Part shown: positions 43,451-54,450 of the stretch, piece by piece | Position numbering within the stretch: position 1 is the stretch's first letter | Layout of the letters: each line of letters opens with the position of its first letter | Assembly (NCBI GenBank): GCA_026225945.1 | Contig: JAMJFZ010001816.1 | Location: 7,956,001-8,020,000, forward strand | Length of the DNA: 64,000 nucleotides | Source of the DNA: Cricetomys ansorgei | Lineage: Eukaryota > Chordata > Mammalia > Rodentia > Nesomyidae | Reading direction: 5' to 3' | Program-made: the position numbers and the translations under genes | Notes under the pieces: model-generated | Told to the model about the DNA's origin: nothing | The model's input: only the letters and a program-made list of their open reading frames with translations | The model's database searches: none

Positions 43451-45394
43451 GATAGATAGCTAGGTAGGTCAATGCAATACCAAGAGTATTGTATGTTGTG
43501 TTATATTGCCCATTAGCTTGCTTTACACTAAATCTGAGTATCAATCAGCTTTGTTTAAGCAGCTATTCAAGGGTTCTACCTAAGGTAGGTGGATATGTAG
43601 TTTTCTATAAAATTGAGCATTGACTATGAGAAGTACATAAATATCTTCGTCCTGAGAGACCCGTATGGCCCTCTTATGGATATACCAGACTTCCATAAGA
43701 GAGCCCTTTGCTGTGTGGGAGAAGCAGGTATTGTAAGATTTCCAAAGGAAGTAATTGAAATGAATATTTACTTTGAAAATCTCATAAAACACTGTTTAAG
43801 CCCAGGTGAAACATTTCTTCGAGTCTTTTTCAGCCACTCCTTCTTTTTTGGAATTGTTTGATACTTTCTTTTCCCTTTCCGGTCATTTGCCTCATAGACT
43901 CTAGCTCAGATCATCTCTTTTCACAGAGTCTTTTTACTGCCATTTCTAACTTCAGTTCTTCCTGCCTTGGGATTTCTGGGTCCTGCCACTAAGCCCGACA
44001 GACAGAGACTGTTACCATGCAGTAGAGGTATCTACATCTTTTGTGCAGCAGATAGAATTACAAGTGACAAGGCAGTTTTTTTCCTCTGCTACCCATTCTT
44101 CTCCCTGCCACCCATTCCTCTCCCTGCCACCCAAAGACTAACCATTTTCTCCAGCAGCCTCATCCCTGGAACGGATCATTCATTGTACAGGGCAGGCTGT
44201 GGGGTTAGTATTGCTCAAGGCGTGCTCTCTCCGCTGTTTAGCATTGGAGATAATCTCAGGCAGCTACAGTGGCTGGTGAAGATCAAAGGTTTTGTGCCTG
44301 CCTGAGGTCAGGATCACTCTTGCTTTGCAAGCCTGGGAGCCCTACAGTTATATCAGCAGATGTGAGAACACGGCTTTCTCTTCCAAGAAAGTTTTAGCAG
44401 AAGAGAGTAAATGAAAATAAAATCTTTCTGAGGCTGTTTCTGCATCAAACGAATTTGATCTTCTGAATTTTATTTCCTGAAGGTAATGGAGGTTTTGATC
44501 CATAGAAAGCACTTTGTCTAGTACCCTTGCTGGAGAGAGGAAATAAGCCATCCTCTTACCAATTAAATGCATAACTCCACTTTTACTCCCCGAGAGCCAC
44601 AGACTGTGCGAATGAATCTAGAGAGAGGGAGCTACCAGAGACAGTTAACATGAGCATCTCTGCTCAGTAAATCCTTGATTGTGTTAAAAACCACAGATGA
44701 ATGTTCAACAATCATATTGTAGATAAAATGAAGGAGGAGGAGGAAGAGGAAGAGGAGGAGGAAGGGAAGAAGAAGAAAACCACAGCAAAACTATGTGGGC
44801 ATTAGTATCACAGTGTATCTGAGAAAGAATCCAGGAAGGGAAAAATGACTTCGGTTCCAAGCAAAAAATTCCAAGCTAACCAGCTTAAGTGAAAAGAAGA
44901 ACTTATTGCAGAGACATGAATACACACGTCATGGATCTTGATAAGAAAATGTTGAGTCAGCGAGAGCACAATAGAAGTCTAGACTCCAGAGACTGTGGAT
45001 ATCACTGTTTCTCTGTGACTCTTGGGTGCACTTACCTCTGAACACGTGCTTTCTTAGCCTGTCTCTGTAGGCCTTCTCTACCTCTTCTAAATACGTTGGA
45101 TCAATGCTGTCCAATGAATTACTACTGTGATAAGAATATTGTAGATTTGCTCTTTTCGTTATAGTAGTTCAGTCCACCAGCCAGTGTAGATATGGAGTGC
45201 TTGAAATATTTCTGGAGTGATTAAGCATCTGAACTTCTAATTTTAATTAATTTAAACTAAAATTCAAATGGCCACATGTGATTTATGGCTACAGTACTAG
45301 TCAACAAAATGTTAATAGATAACTCTTGAAAACTCTGCTATAGTTTTCATCCCAGGATCCAAGATTCCTTTTGAAAATGTAAGATTTCATATAT
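43451..45394. other. Unique sequence with a (GGA)n tract
   Basis: A GGA/GAA purine tract lies at 44729-44780, and a two-unit 22-bp duplication ('ctccctgccaccca' type) at about 44088-44133. No gene. Frames of 112 codons (43967-44305) and fewer are unremarkable. Confidence 0.5.
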
Positions 45395-46335
45395 GCACAC
45401 ACTGTATTTTAATGATATTTAATACCCACTTCTTTCCCTAACCCCTTCCATTATTCCAATATGTCTTCTTTTATTTTTTATGTTATCATTCACCAAGTTC
45501 AATATGTGCTGCCTATATGCTCGTGGACATGAGACCATACTCTGGAATGTGGCCAACCTACCAGGCACACATCCTCAAAGAAAACTGATATTCCCTCCCC
45601 CCGCACTCATCAGCTCTCCAGAGATCCTCAGCTACGGGTGTAGGGTCTACTGAGACTCTCCTGCTTCCATGCTGAGTTATTGATCTTGCACAGGCCTCAT
45701 GCTGGTATCTACACCTGGTGTGTGTTGGTGCATGTAGCGGCTCTGTTATGTCCAGAAGACAGTGTTTCCCTCTGGTCCTCCCCGAACTCTGCCTCTTATA
45801 ATATTTATGCCTCCTCTTCCATGATAGTCCTTGAGCTTTGAGGGGTAAGGGGAGTGTCACACAGATGTTCTATTTATGGTTGAGCACTCCACAGACGCTT
45901 ATTCTCTGTCCGTTGACTAGTTGTGAGTTTCTGCATCAGCTGCTATCCATTGCCTGAAGAAAGTTCTAAGCCTGAGAGCTCCACTAACTTACAGGTAGAG
46001 AGATACCAACTGAGAGGGCAGTTTGATACTAAGTACATCATAATGTATCAATCAGGTTGATCCCAAAGCCTTGCAGGTCCCTGCACACATGCGTGATTTT
46101 TTTTGTATCTGCTTAAATTCTAGGAAGCACAAATGAGAGAAAATACAACATGTCTTTCAGAGACTGGCTTAATTCACTTGATGTCACTCCGGTTACCTCT
46201 ACTTCCCTGAGAATGCTATGACTATGTTTTTTACTGCTGGAAAAAAAATTCCACTGTATACATGTACCGTATTTTCTTTACCCACTCCTCTGTTGTTGGA
46301 TGCCTATTGGAAGTGTTTACTTCCAAACAATTCGT
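45395..46335 (-). mobile_element. L1 (Lx-type) 3' region, minus strand
   Basis: Antisense rodent L1 3' UTR in order: 'ttattgatcttgcacaggcctcatgctggt', 'ctctgttatgtccagaagacagtgtttcc', 'cttgagctttgaggggtaagggg', 'gttgagcactccacagacgcttattctctg', 'ctgctatccattgcctgaag', then 'actggcttaattcacttgatgtcact' and 'gaaaaaaaattccactgtatacatgtaccgtattttctttaccc' from the 3' UTR/ORF2 end. It is inactive and 5'-truncated. Confidence 0.82.
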
Positions 46336-46662
46336 ACGTAAGATATTGTTGCAATCCTTTCCTTTATCTCAAAAGGATTACAGCTTAAATGCCAGAGGAT
46401 ATTTGTTGTAGACGTAACACCGACCTTGGCAAAGGTCTGCCGCCCTGTTAGTCAATATACTACTTCTCCATCGGGTTGCTTCAAAAAGTGAATACAACCA
46501 TCTGTTTTGAGTTTTCTAGTAGATTCGCTTTTCACTCTTATTTTTATCTAATTTGTAAAAGGGGACACCCTGTTAATAAAACAAAAGCAATATGCACAAT
46601 GTTCTCATCCCCAAAAGAGCTTTTAGTTTTAAATGCATTCCAAACATGGATCCCTTAAGTAG
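46336..46662. other. Unique sequence
   Basis: No recognised element. Confidence 0.5.
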
Positions 46663-46830
46663 GAAATTTCTCCAGTATAATATAATATGAAATTATATTA
46701 TAAAATATAAATAATATATATAAAGTATAAAATATATAAAATATATAAAATATAAAAATATATAAGATATATAAAATATAAATATAAGTTAAAAATTTAT
46801 TAAAACAATAATAAAATATAAAATTATGCA
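46663..46830 (+). repeat. AT-rich (TATAAAA)n-like low-complexity array
   Basis: About 165 bases almost entirely A and T, with recurring 'atataaaatataaa' units of variable length. Confidence 0.92.
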
Positions 46831-47167
46831 AATCAAGGAAATATAATTATTTCTAGAAGCACAACTTACATGTAAGATGACGTATTCTTAAGTCTATGTC
46901 AAGTAACAACTGAAGTACCTCCTTCAGGTTTGTTGACATCTTCAGTTTTTGTCATGACAGTAAGACATAAGTAATATAAGCAAGATGCTTTTTGCCTCTC
47001 CCATCTTTCCTTCTCTTCCCTCCTCTCTCACATTCTCCTCTCTTTTTCCTTTTCTGTCTTCTCGCTTATTCTTATCACTCCTCTCCTTCAAGGCTGTATT
47101 GTGCATTTTATGCTGTGATTGAGATGGTACGCCCCTGCCTCAAGACTTTGGCTCCTTTTTAGCCAAG
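46831..47167. other. Unique sequence with a pyrimidine-rich block at 46996-47095
   Basis: CT-rich, non-periodic sequence. No gene. Confidence 0.55.
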
Positions 47168-47440
47168 GTTGTGCTGGTTAGTTTTGTCAGCTGGGTACAA
47201 GCTAGGGTCATTTGGGAGGAGGGAAAAAACACTGACTTTTTTAAAATGGTAAATTTGGCACCAGTAAACAGTGTTACTCATGGTCCCCACTCTGTTCCTG
47301 CCTGCAGTTCCCTGCCCGAGTGCTGCTCTGACTTCCCTCGATGATGAACTGTAACCTGCAGAGTGAGATAAATTCTTTCCTCTCCAAGTGGTTTTTGGTC
47401 AACTTTTAATCACAGCAGCAGAAAAAGCAAAGTAGGACAA
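47168..47440 (+). repeat. Rodent interspersed repeat (same family as 4915-5283)
   Basis: 'tgctggttagttttgtcagctgggtacaagctagggtcatttgggaggaggg', 'ctgacttccctcgatgatgaactgtaacctgcagagtgagataaattctttcc' and 'gtttttggtcaacttttaatcacagcagcagaaa'. The centre is deleted relative to the usual form. Confidence 0.7.
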
Positions 47441-47671
47441 AGGTGATTGATGGGCGCAGCTTTCCCATTATTTGAGTTCAGCATGCTGAGACAAGGGTCC
47501 GTCGTGTTTCATTTCTGATATTATTTAGAATGCTATTCCTAGAAACTCCTGGACAGGTACCCCAGAAGACTGGTTTATAAACTGTAAGTGGTATCTGATC
47601 CTAAATTATTCTCAGGGACTCTGGATTTGGCAGGGGTCTCTTTGGCTATGTCTCAAGACTTTAGAAGACAA

Positions 47672-48168
47672 CAAGACAAATAATCCAATTTTAAAGATGG
47701 GGTAGAGATCTAAATAAAGAACTCTCAAGCCAGGACTCTCAAATGGCTGAGAAACACTAAAAGAAATGTTCAACATCCTTAGCCATCCAGGAAACGCAAA
47801 TCAAAACTACTCTGAGATTCTATATTACACCTGTCAGAATGGCTAAGATCAATAACACAAAGGACAGCTCACACTGGTGAGGATGTGGAGCAAGGGGAAC
47901 ACTCCTCCATTGCTGGTGGGAGTGCAAACTTGTACAGCCACTCTGGAAATCAATATGGCCTTTCCTCAGGAAATTGGGAATTGACCTACCTCAGGACCCA
48001 GCTATGCCACTCCCAGGCATATACCCAAAGGACACTCCATCCTACCACAAGGACATTTACTCAACTATGTTCGTAACAGATTTATTAATAATAGCCAGAC
48101 ATTGGAAACAATCTAGATGCTCCTCAACTGAAGAGTGGATAAAGAAATGGTGGCATATTTACACAATG
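47672..48168 (+). pseudogene. L1 ORF2 C-terminal fragment
   Basis: Nucleotide order of ORF2 end: 'caaatggctgagaaacact', 'caaatcaaaactactctgagattc', 'cacctgtcagaatggctaag', 'tggtgaggatgtggagcaaggggaac'. The translation near 47974 reads DLPQDPAMPLPGIYPKD...STEEWIKKWWHIYTM. It is cut by the nested LTR just before the normal stop region. Confidence 0.92.
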
Positions 48169-49063
48169 CTGTGCAGAGGAATAGGCCCAGGTGAAAGCTA
48201 GGAAGGGTCTACATCCCAGAGGTCTATATGAAGTAATCAAATTTTAGAGGCCTGTGTGGTCCATCTGGAGATGGATTATGAAATGAATGTTAGGAATGTT
48301 AGCACACACCTTTAATCCCAGTATTCAGAAAGCAGTGGTAGCAAGCATCTTTATTCCCAGTATTCAGAGGGCAGTGGTGGTCCACATCTTTAATCTGCAA
48401 GATAGAAACAGAGTGTGGAAACAGACTCAGGAAGCAGAGCTGGGAAAGAGTCAGTGTCATACAAGAAGTGATATCTGAGATGAGTCAATGAAGGACAGGT
48501 AAAGTGACTAGTCAGAGGAAGAGTTAGTAGAGCGAGTCAGAGTGAGGACATGCCTAATTCTCACAATATAAAAGCAGGACCTCAGCTCACAGCAGTCAGA
48601 AATGAGTTACAGCAGAAGTCAGACACAGGCAATATGAGGCGAGCAATCTGTAGAAGGCAGTCAGTGGACAAGATACAGAGAATGAAGCAGTTTGACTGAA
48701 GCTAAGACAGAAGCAGAGAGGCATTCAGGGAGAGACACCGAGACACAGAGGCAGCTTGGCAGAAGAAGTCAGTATCAAGATGGGAAGAGTGACTCAGTTT
48801 GAAGCCTAGCTGAGCAGTTCAATCAGAGGCTGTCAGAAACAGTCAGCCAGCTCACAAGGTCAGTTTGAGCCAGAATATCGAGTGAGTTCACTCAAAAGAA
48901 TCTGAGTTCAGAAAGAGCTTGTCAGAGTGGTTCAGTCAGCAGTGGGTCTTGGAGTATTAAGATTAGACTGTATGGAGGTAGAAATGCTCCAGGGCTCCAG
49001 GACTAGGACCAGTGATTTAATCAGCAAAAGAATAAACAGCCTTTGCCCCCAGAGTCTACACCT
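48169..49063 (+). mobile_element. Solo LTR nested in L1 ORF2, with SINE-like tandem units
   Basis: L1 sequence breaks at ACACAATG (to 48168) and resumes ACAATAGAGTACTACTC (from 49064), so ACAATG/ACAATA is a likely 6-bp duplication. The insert has a TATA box (ATATAAAAGCAGG, 48566-48578) and AATAAA at 49031, in LTR order. Its ends are not a clean TG...CA. At 48299-48405 it holds two to three tandem units of about 40 bp resembling the B1 phrase CCTTTAATCCCAG. No genes. The family is not named. Confidence 0.75.
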
Positions 49064-50006
49064 ACAATAGAGTACTACTCAGCTATTAAAAAAAAAAAAA
49101 ACTTCATGAATTTTGCAGGCAAATAGATGGAACTAGAACAAAATAATCCTGGGTGAGGTACTCCAGTCCCAGAAAGACAAACATGTTGTGTCCATAGACC
49201 CAGAGAGACTATTCAACAAGGAGGGTTCCAGTGGGGACACAGGGATCTCCCAGATAAAGGGGAATATAACAGATTGTGTAGGTGGGCTGGGGGAGGATAG
49301 GAATGGGAAGAGAAGGGACAAGGTCGGGGGAGAGGGATGGAGGGAAAGAATACATGGAGAGACAAATGGAGCTGGAGGACATTTAGGGGGTTATCAGGAG
49401 ACCCAGTGCAGTGGAGACTCACCGGAATCTATGAGGGAGACCCTAGTAAGGACCTCTAGTAATGGGCGATAGGAGCCTAAATAGGCCATCTTCGGTAACC
49501 AGGCAAGGCTTCCAAGGGCAGGACTGAGATACCATCCCAGCCACAAACTTTTGACCTGTAACCTATCTTCCCTAAGGATACAATGGGAAAATGGAAGGGC
49601 AGAACCCCATGCCAAAGGAGACAACCCACGCCTGATACTGCAGGGCAGGCCAGGAACTAGAGACTGGATAGCCAGATGATTTCTAATGAGATCCTGCTTT
49701 GCTAATATAGAGGTACCTAACCCAATGTTCATAAGAGAGAATTCCTCCAGTGGCAGATGGGAGCAGATAGAGGCCCAGGGCCAAACATTGTGCAGAGCTC
49801 AAGGAACCCCAAGGAAGAAGGGGAGGAGGGATTGCAGTAACCAGAGGGGTCTAGGACACCAGGAGAACAAGCCCTAGGGAGTTAACTGACCAGCACTCTT
49901 AGGGGTTCTCAGAGACTGAAGTGGCAGACAGAACAGAACCTGCTGGGCTCCCTAAATATATCTGATTGTCTGGATTGATACTCTTGCAAAACACCTACAA
50001 GTTGGT

Positions 50007-50041
<35 letters not shown>

Positions 50042-50300
50042 TAGTGTCTCTGACTCTTTTGCTTGCCCTTGGGACCCTTCGTTCCTGCTGTGTTGCCTCG
50101 TCCACCCTTAATGTAGGGACTAGTGCCCGACCTTGTCTCATCTTGCTATGCCCTGCTTGAGCAGCAACCCTGGGAAAACTGCTCTTTTCTGAGGGGGTAG
50201 GGTGGGGGGGGATGGAGGAGGTAGGTGGTAGATCTGGGGGAGAGGGGGATCCAGACGTGTTATACTAGAGAAGAAAATTTTTTTAATTAAAAAAAAAAAA
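49064..50300 (+). repeat. L1 ORF2 end and 3' UTR
   Basis: 'agtactactcagctattaaaaaaa', 'tgcaggcaaatagatggaactagaac', 'gggtgaggtactccagtcccagaaagac' lead into the 3' UTR with 'actcaccggaatctatgagggagaccc' and 'caggccaggaactagagactgg'. G-rich segments lie at 50003-50045 and 50189-50247, and an A tail ends the element. Confidence 0.93.
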
Positions 50301-50560
50301 AAGATTTTAGAAGACAAGAGCTTCAGGTGGCTGCTTGGAAACAGACGGGCATCCACACGAGGCTGCCTTCCTCCAGGCCTCTGTTCCCGTCATTCTCCCA
50401 CACTGAATGTGTACACTGGCTCCCAAGTGGACCGCATCCAGGTTGAGCTGAGCATCCTGCCACAGAGCGGTTGGGTATCTCTAACCTGCCACGTGCTTTA
50501 GAACGAGTCTCAGCTTCTCCCTGGACTCCCAGGCTTCACATCTATTTTCGTGTCTCTAAC
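50301..50560. other. Unique sequence
   Basis: No recognised element after the L1 target duplication. Confidence 0.5.
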
Positions 50561-50700
50561 TTTTTTTTTTTTAGACAGAGTTTCACTATGCAGCCCTGGC
50601 TGACCTGGCACTGATTATGTAGACCAGGCTGGCCTCCAACTCATAAAGATCTGCTGACTTCTGCCTCTTGAGTGCTGGGGTTAAAGGCGTGCACCTGACA
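50561..50700 (-). repeat. B1 SINE, minus strand
   Basis: T-rich tail then 'agacagagtttcactatgcagccctggctgacc', 'tagaccaggctggcctccaactcataaagatctg' and 'gagtgctggggttaaaggcgtgc'. Confidence 0.93.
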
Positions 50701-50825
50701 AAACAAAGGTTTCCAATCTTCTTTTCATGTCTTACAGATATGACTGGTGCCAGATGATACCTATAATGTCAGAGCTGAGCTTCCAATACATTCATTTGGC
50801 TGCCCTCCCTCCCCCCTGCCTCTCT
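50701..50825. other. Unique sequence
   Basis: No recognised element. Confidence 0.5.
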
Positions 50826-50882
50826 TCATTCCTTCCTTCCTTCCTTCCTTCCTTATTCTCTTCCTTCTTTCCTGTCTCAGTC
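50826..50882 (+). repeat. (CCTT)n microsatellite
   Basis: Six to seven CCTT units, then CTTCC/TTTC variants. Confidence 0.93.
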
Positions 50883-53396
50883 TCTCCTCCTTCATCCCAC
50901 TGCATTTCTGTTTTCATTAATGGGCAGGACATCAACATAAGAAAAAAACTCAATCTGCCTTCAAATGCTCTTTCCCAAACCCCTCCCTGTGCCATTCCAA
51001 GATGCTTAATACACCAAGGCCTAGGAGATTGAGAGGCTTCCTTCAGAGGGAGTCACGGAGATGTTCTTGTGGCTGCCAGAACTAGCAACCCAAGCTTTCC
51101 CTGAGCAGAACTCCCGTGCCAGGATGAAATCTGTCTCCAGCCTACAGACAGGAGGCCCCAGAACACCTGAACTGGGCTCCTGTGTCCAGGATTGGAGGAT
51201 GCCTTTAAGACTGAACCAAACCTCTGGAACTTTTTTTTTTAAATACATAAGGTTGTCTATTTGTTATAGAAGGTTGTCGATTACGGTGACTACATGAAAA
51301 GCATACTGCCAAGTGACACACAACTTGTTTTTCCTTAAAAATTTCTCTGGTGACACTACTGCCTCTTTTTATCCAGTTAAAATAAGCAAAATGGTGGGAG
51401 AGGGTAAAAAAAAATGGTTGCTCATGTTCCCTATAGTCATGTACTGAGATGACTAAGATAAAGCTCACATCTTACAAACTGATGCAATTCTATAAATAAA
51501 AATGTGAACGAGAAAGTGGTATGCGATTTCATACACTCTCGCTATTAGTTTCTTGGAATTGTGAGACATACGGAGGTAAGTAGGATAAACGTTCTTGGGC
51601 CTCAAGAATTTCCTGTTTCCCTTGTTCTTTTCAGTTTGAGTTGAAAGGATTAGTGTAATTTTTTTCACCAATAAAACTGGCAGAGATTATTTTTATACGG
51701 TCATTTCTACTTGTTGGAGGAGAAGGTAAGGACACAGACATTTTAATACCTTGTGAATATAAAATCAAAATATGGAGGCTAATTACCAGTAGACACATCA
51801 TTTTTAGATGAAATGATCTCTGGGGCGCTTATAAAATTACATAATAGGGGGTGGGGGAGGGAAGTGAAGTGGGAAGAATGAGATGTGATTGGTCACGTGT
51901 CAATTCCTGAAGTTCACTAGAGAATAACTGGAGCTGCATTAACTAATATCTTTTAAGTTGTATATGTTTTAAAATTTTATATGCTGAGCGTTTAATAGGA
52001 AACACACATCTTCTAATTCCTTTGTGTATTTCTCTGGTGCCTATTATTGGGTCAGAAACAGCTTTCAGTACTGAGGATTTTGCAAGGAAATCTTTTTGCA
52101 AATTTGCAAAGAATATCTCTGCTCTCAACGAGCATAATTTTCAGAGCTGGAGAAAGCTATAAATATGTAGAAAATGTACATAAAATATATCAGGTGGTGA
52201 TTGCAGCTATTAAAAAAAAAGGAACCGGTTCAGTGAGTGGCAGGCGGGACTGGTTTGGTTTTTAAGACAAGGTCTTTAGAGAAAGCCCGTCTGTTCTCAT
52301 AATATTTAAGCAAAGAGTAAACTATACCTGAAAACAATCACTGTGGTACCTGGCAGAAGAACATTTCAGACACAGTCCGCCAAGAGGGAGCAGTAAGTGC
52401 AACGATTTCAAGGAGAAGAGAGGGGACGCTCGGTGTGTATCAGCACTAACAAAGAAGAAAGAGGTGGGCAGAGACAAGACCGTAGGGACTTACTGGTTGT
52501 TGGAAAGTCACTGCCATTATTCTTAATGAGATTTGAAGCCTGGAACTTGTTGGCCAGGTGGGAAGCATAATCTAACTTGTCTACAAAGAAAAATCCTCCA
52601 GAAAGAGAAGAACCAACGCAAGTGAAAATATGAAGATGGATTCAGAAGCATTTGTCTCATTTAAGGAAGAAATGACAGCTGGACACCTTTGTTGAAAAGC
52701 CGTAGAATTTCTGAACAATTCAATGACAGAGTCCTTGGGATTTCCCGGTAGTTTGGGTGTGTGTTATGGGAGGAGGCATGAAGGCTCCACCATTTTGACT
52801 TGGGAAACCCAGTCAGTGGAGTCTCCATTTACATGTTCATAAGTTTAAAGAAAATTCTGGGTAGAGTATTGGCTAAGAAGTTGGGTTTAAGGCTGTAGAG
52901 TTAAAGGAGTTGTACAAATTAGAAAAACAAATTCAGAAGTGGTTGCTTAGAGATGATGTTAAAACTATCTACCAAAAAGAACTCAGGACCAAGTGTGAGC
53001 AGAAGAAGAAGAGGCCCACCAGCTGGGGCTCTTCCAACTTGAGTGTTAGAGATTAGGACCGCACGGAAGACCCAGCAGAGACGGGATATGAGCAAAGCCT
53101 CTCTATAGTGAACCAAGTAATTCGGGATCCATTGCTTCACTGGATCAGTCGCTCCAGAGAGGCCGAGAAAGGAGAAGCCCAAAGTCTTGGTAGTGATGGA
53201 TATCTTGTCGTCTCATGACAGAAGGCAGAAGTAGCATGAATAGAGTTTTCTAAGGCTGAGAAGAAAGCATTGTCAGTAAATAATGACAACTCACGTGAAG
53301 ACTGTCGCTGTTCCAGTGATGACTCAGCACGGCGGGGAACTGGTGGCACAGCTCACAGTGGACAATTAGGGAATTTTTTGAAAAAAAAAAAAAGAC
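50883..53396. other. Unique 2.5-kb stretch, no gene seen
   Basis: No recognised interspersed repeat. G-rich GGGGGTGGGGGAGGG lies at about 51847-51861. Open frames up to 87 codons lack domain signatures. Confidence 0.5.
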
Positions 53397-53597
53397 TTAT
53401 TTTTATTCTGTGTGTGTGTGTGTGTGTATGTGTGTGTGTGTGTGTGTGCCATGTGAGTGCAGGTGGCCAGAGAGGCCACCAGATCCCACAGAGCTGGCGT
53501 CACAGGCAGTAGTGAGCTTCCTGATGTGAGTGTTGAGAACCCAACTCAGGTCCTCTGGAAGAGCAGCAAGTGCTCTTTAATGAGCGGACTAGTTGCG
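53397..53597 (-). repeat. B3-type SINE, minus strand, with (TG)n tail
   Basis: Plus strand: 'acttatttttattctg', a (TG)n tract at 53410-53448, 'gcaggtggccagagaggccaccagatccca', 'gagctggcgtcacaggcagtagtgagcttcctgatgtgagt' and 'ggtcctctggaagagcagcaagtgctctttaatgagcgg', the antisense of a B3 element from tail to head. Confidence 0.9.
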
Positions 53598-54097
53598 AAT
53601 GTTTGGACAGAGAGGAGAGAAACCACGATGGGCAGCGTACTACCTGGTCACTGCCCGACATTGGGTCCTGTCACTGCGTCAAGCATGGTTCGTAATGGTA
53701 GGAAGGCGTCTCTAGAGTCTTCCGACAGTAAGGAGGAAGGGTGCGTGAAGATGATCTGACAGCACCTGGATACACAGGGAAGGGAAGCAAGCAGCCGGTG
53801 ACAAGCCTCCCAGGGGAGATGAAGGAATATATATATATATATATATATATACCCACCATCGCTCCTCTTCACATCCTGTCCCTTGTTATCATCCCTCAGC
53901 AGCTGAACCCAACCACCGGCAAGAGGACCAAGAGCTCCATCTCCAGAACCACAGAGAACATCGGAAGAGTGAAATAGACGACACTCGGCACTAAGACGAG
54001 CAGACATAGATTAACAGCACAGCATTATGAGAACAAGAAAGATATACTGAGTGATTGACAGAATCTTAGATACAGATTTATGCTTTAGAACTGCTGA
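53598..54097. other. Unique sequence with (TA)n at 53827-53851
   Basis: About 12 TA units produce the Tyr/Ile runs in three overlapping frames. Otherwise nothing is recognised. Confidence 0.55.
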
Positions 54098-54382
54098 CAG
54101 TAGCATCAGAGGGAAGGCTCGGTAGGTAAAGGAGCTAGCTTCATGAAAGCGGTTCCCAGAACCCATAGGGCAAGCCAGATGTGGTGATCTGTGATTCCAG
54201 CACACTTACGGTGAGGAGGGGTACAGAGATGGAAAAGTTGGCCTGAAATTTGTGGAGTACAGCATCAGCACAGCATCAGAAATAAGAGAGGTCTCAACAA
54301 GGGAGGAGGTGAGGGTGGACTCTCAAAATTTGTTCTCTGCTTTCTAGATGTGTCCTGTCACACGTGCACGCACACAGAGAAG

Positions 54383-54434
<52 letters not shown>

Positions 54435-54450
54435 TAAATAAATAGATAAG
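54098..54450 (+). repeat. B4-type SINE with (CA)n tail
   Basis: Head 'gggaaggctcggtaggtaaaggagctagcttcatgaaagcggttcccagaaccc', B1-like 'gccagatgtggtgatctgtgattccagcac', then 'gagaggtctcaac'. It has a (CA)n tail at 54386-54425 and ends CTAAATAAATAG. Confidence 0.75.

Larger units (their letters stand above)
47672..50300 (+). mobile_element. 5'-truncated L1 LINE, plus strand, with 17-bp target duplication
   Basis: It begins within ORF2 and runs through the 3' UTR to an A tail at 50287-50300. Flanks AAGACTTTAGAAGACAA (47655-47671) and AAGATTTTAGAAGACAA (50301-50317) form a 17-bp duplication with one change, which fixes both ends. An LTR is nested at 48169-49063. The 3' UTR contains two strongly G-rich segments. 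ORF2 is truncated and broken, so the copy is inactive. Confidence 0.95.

Noticed and set aside
48299..48405. Independent B1 insertions inside the LTR
   Set aside because: Only short B1-like phrases repeat; no full B1 body, tail or target duplication is visible.
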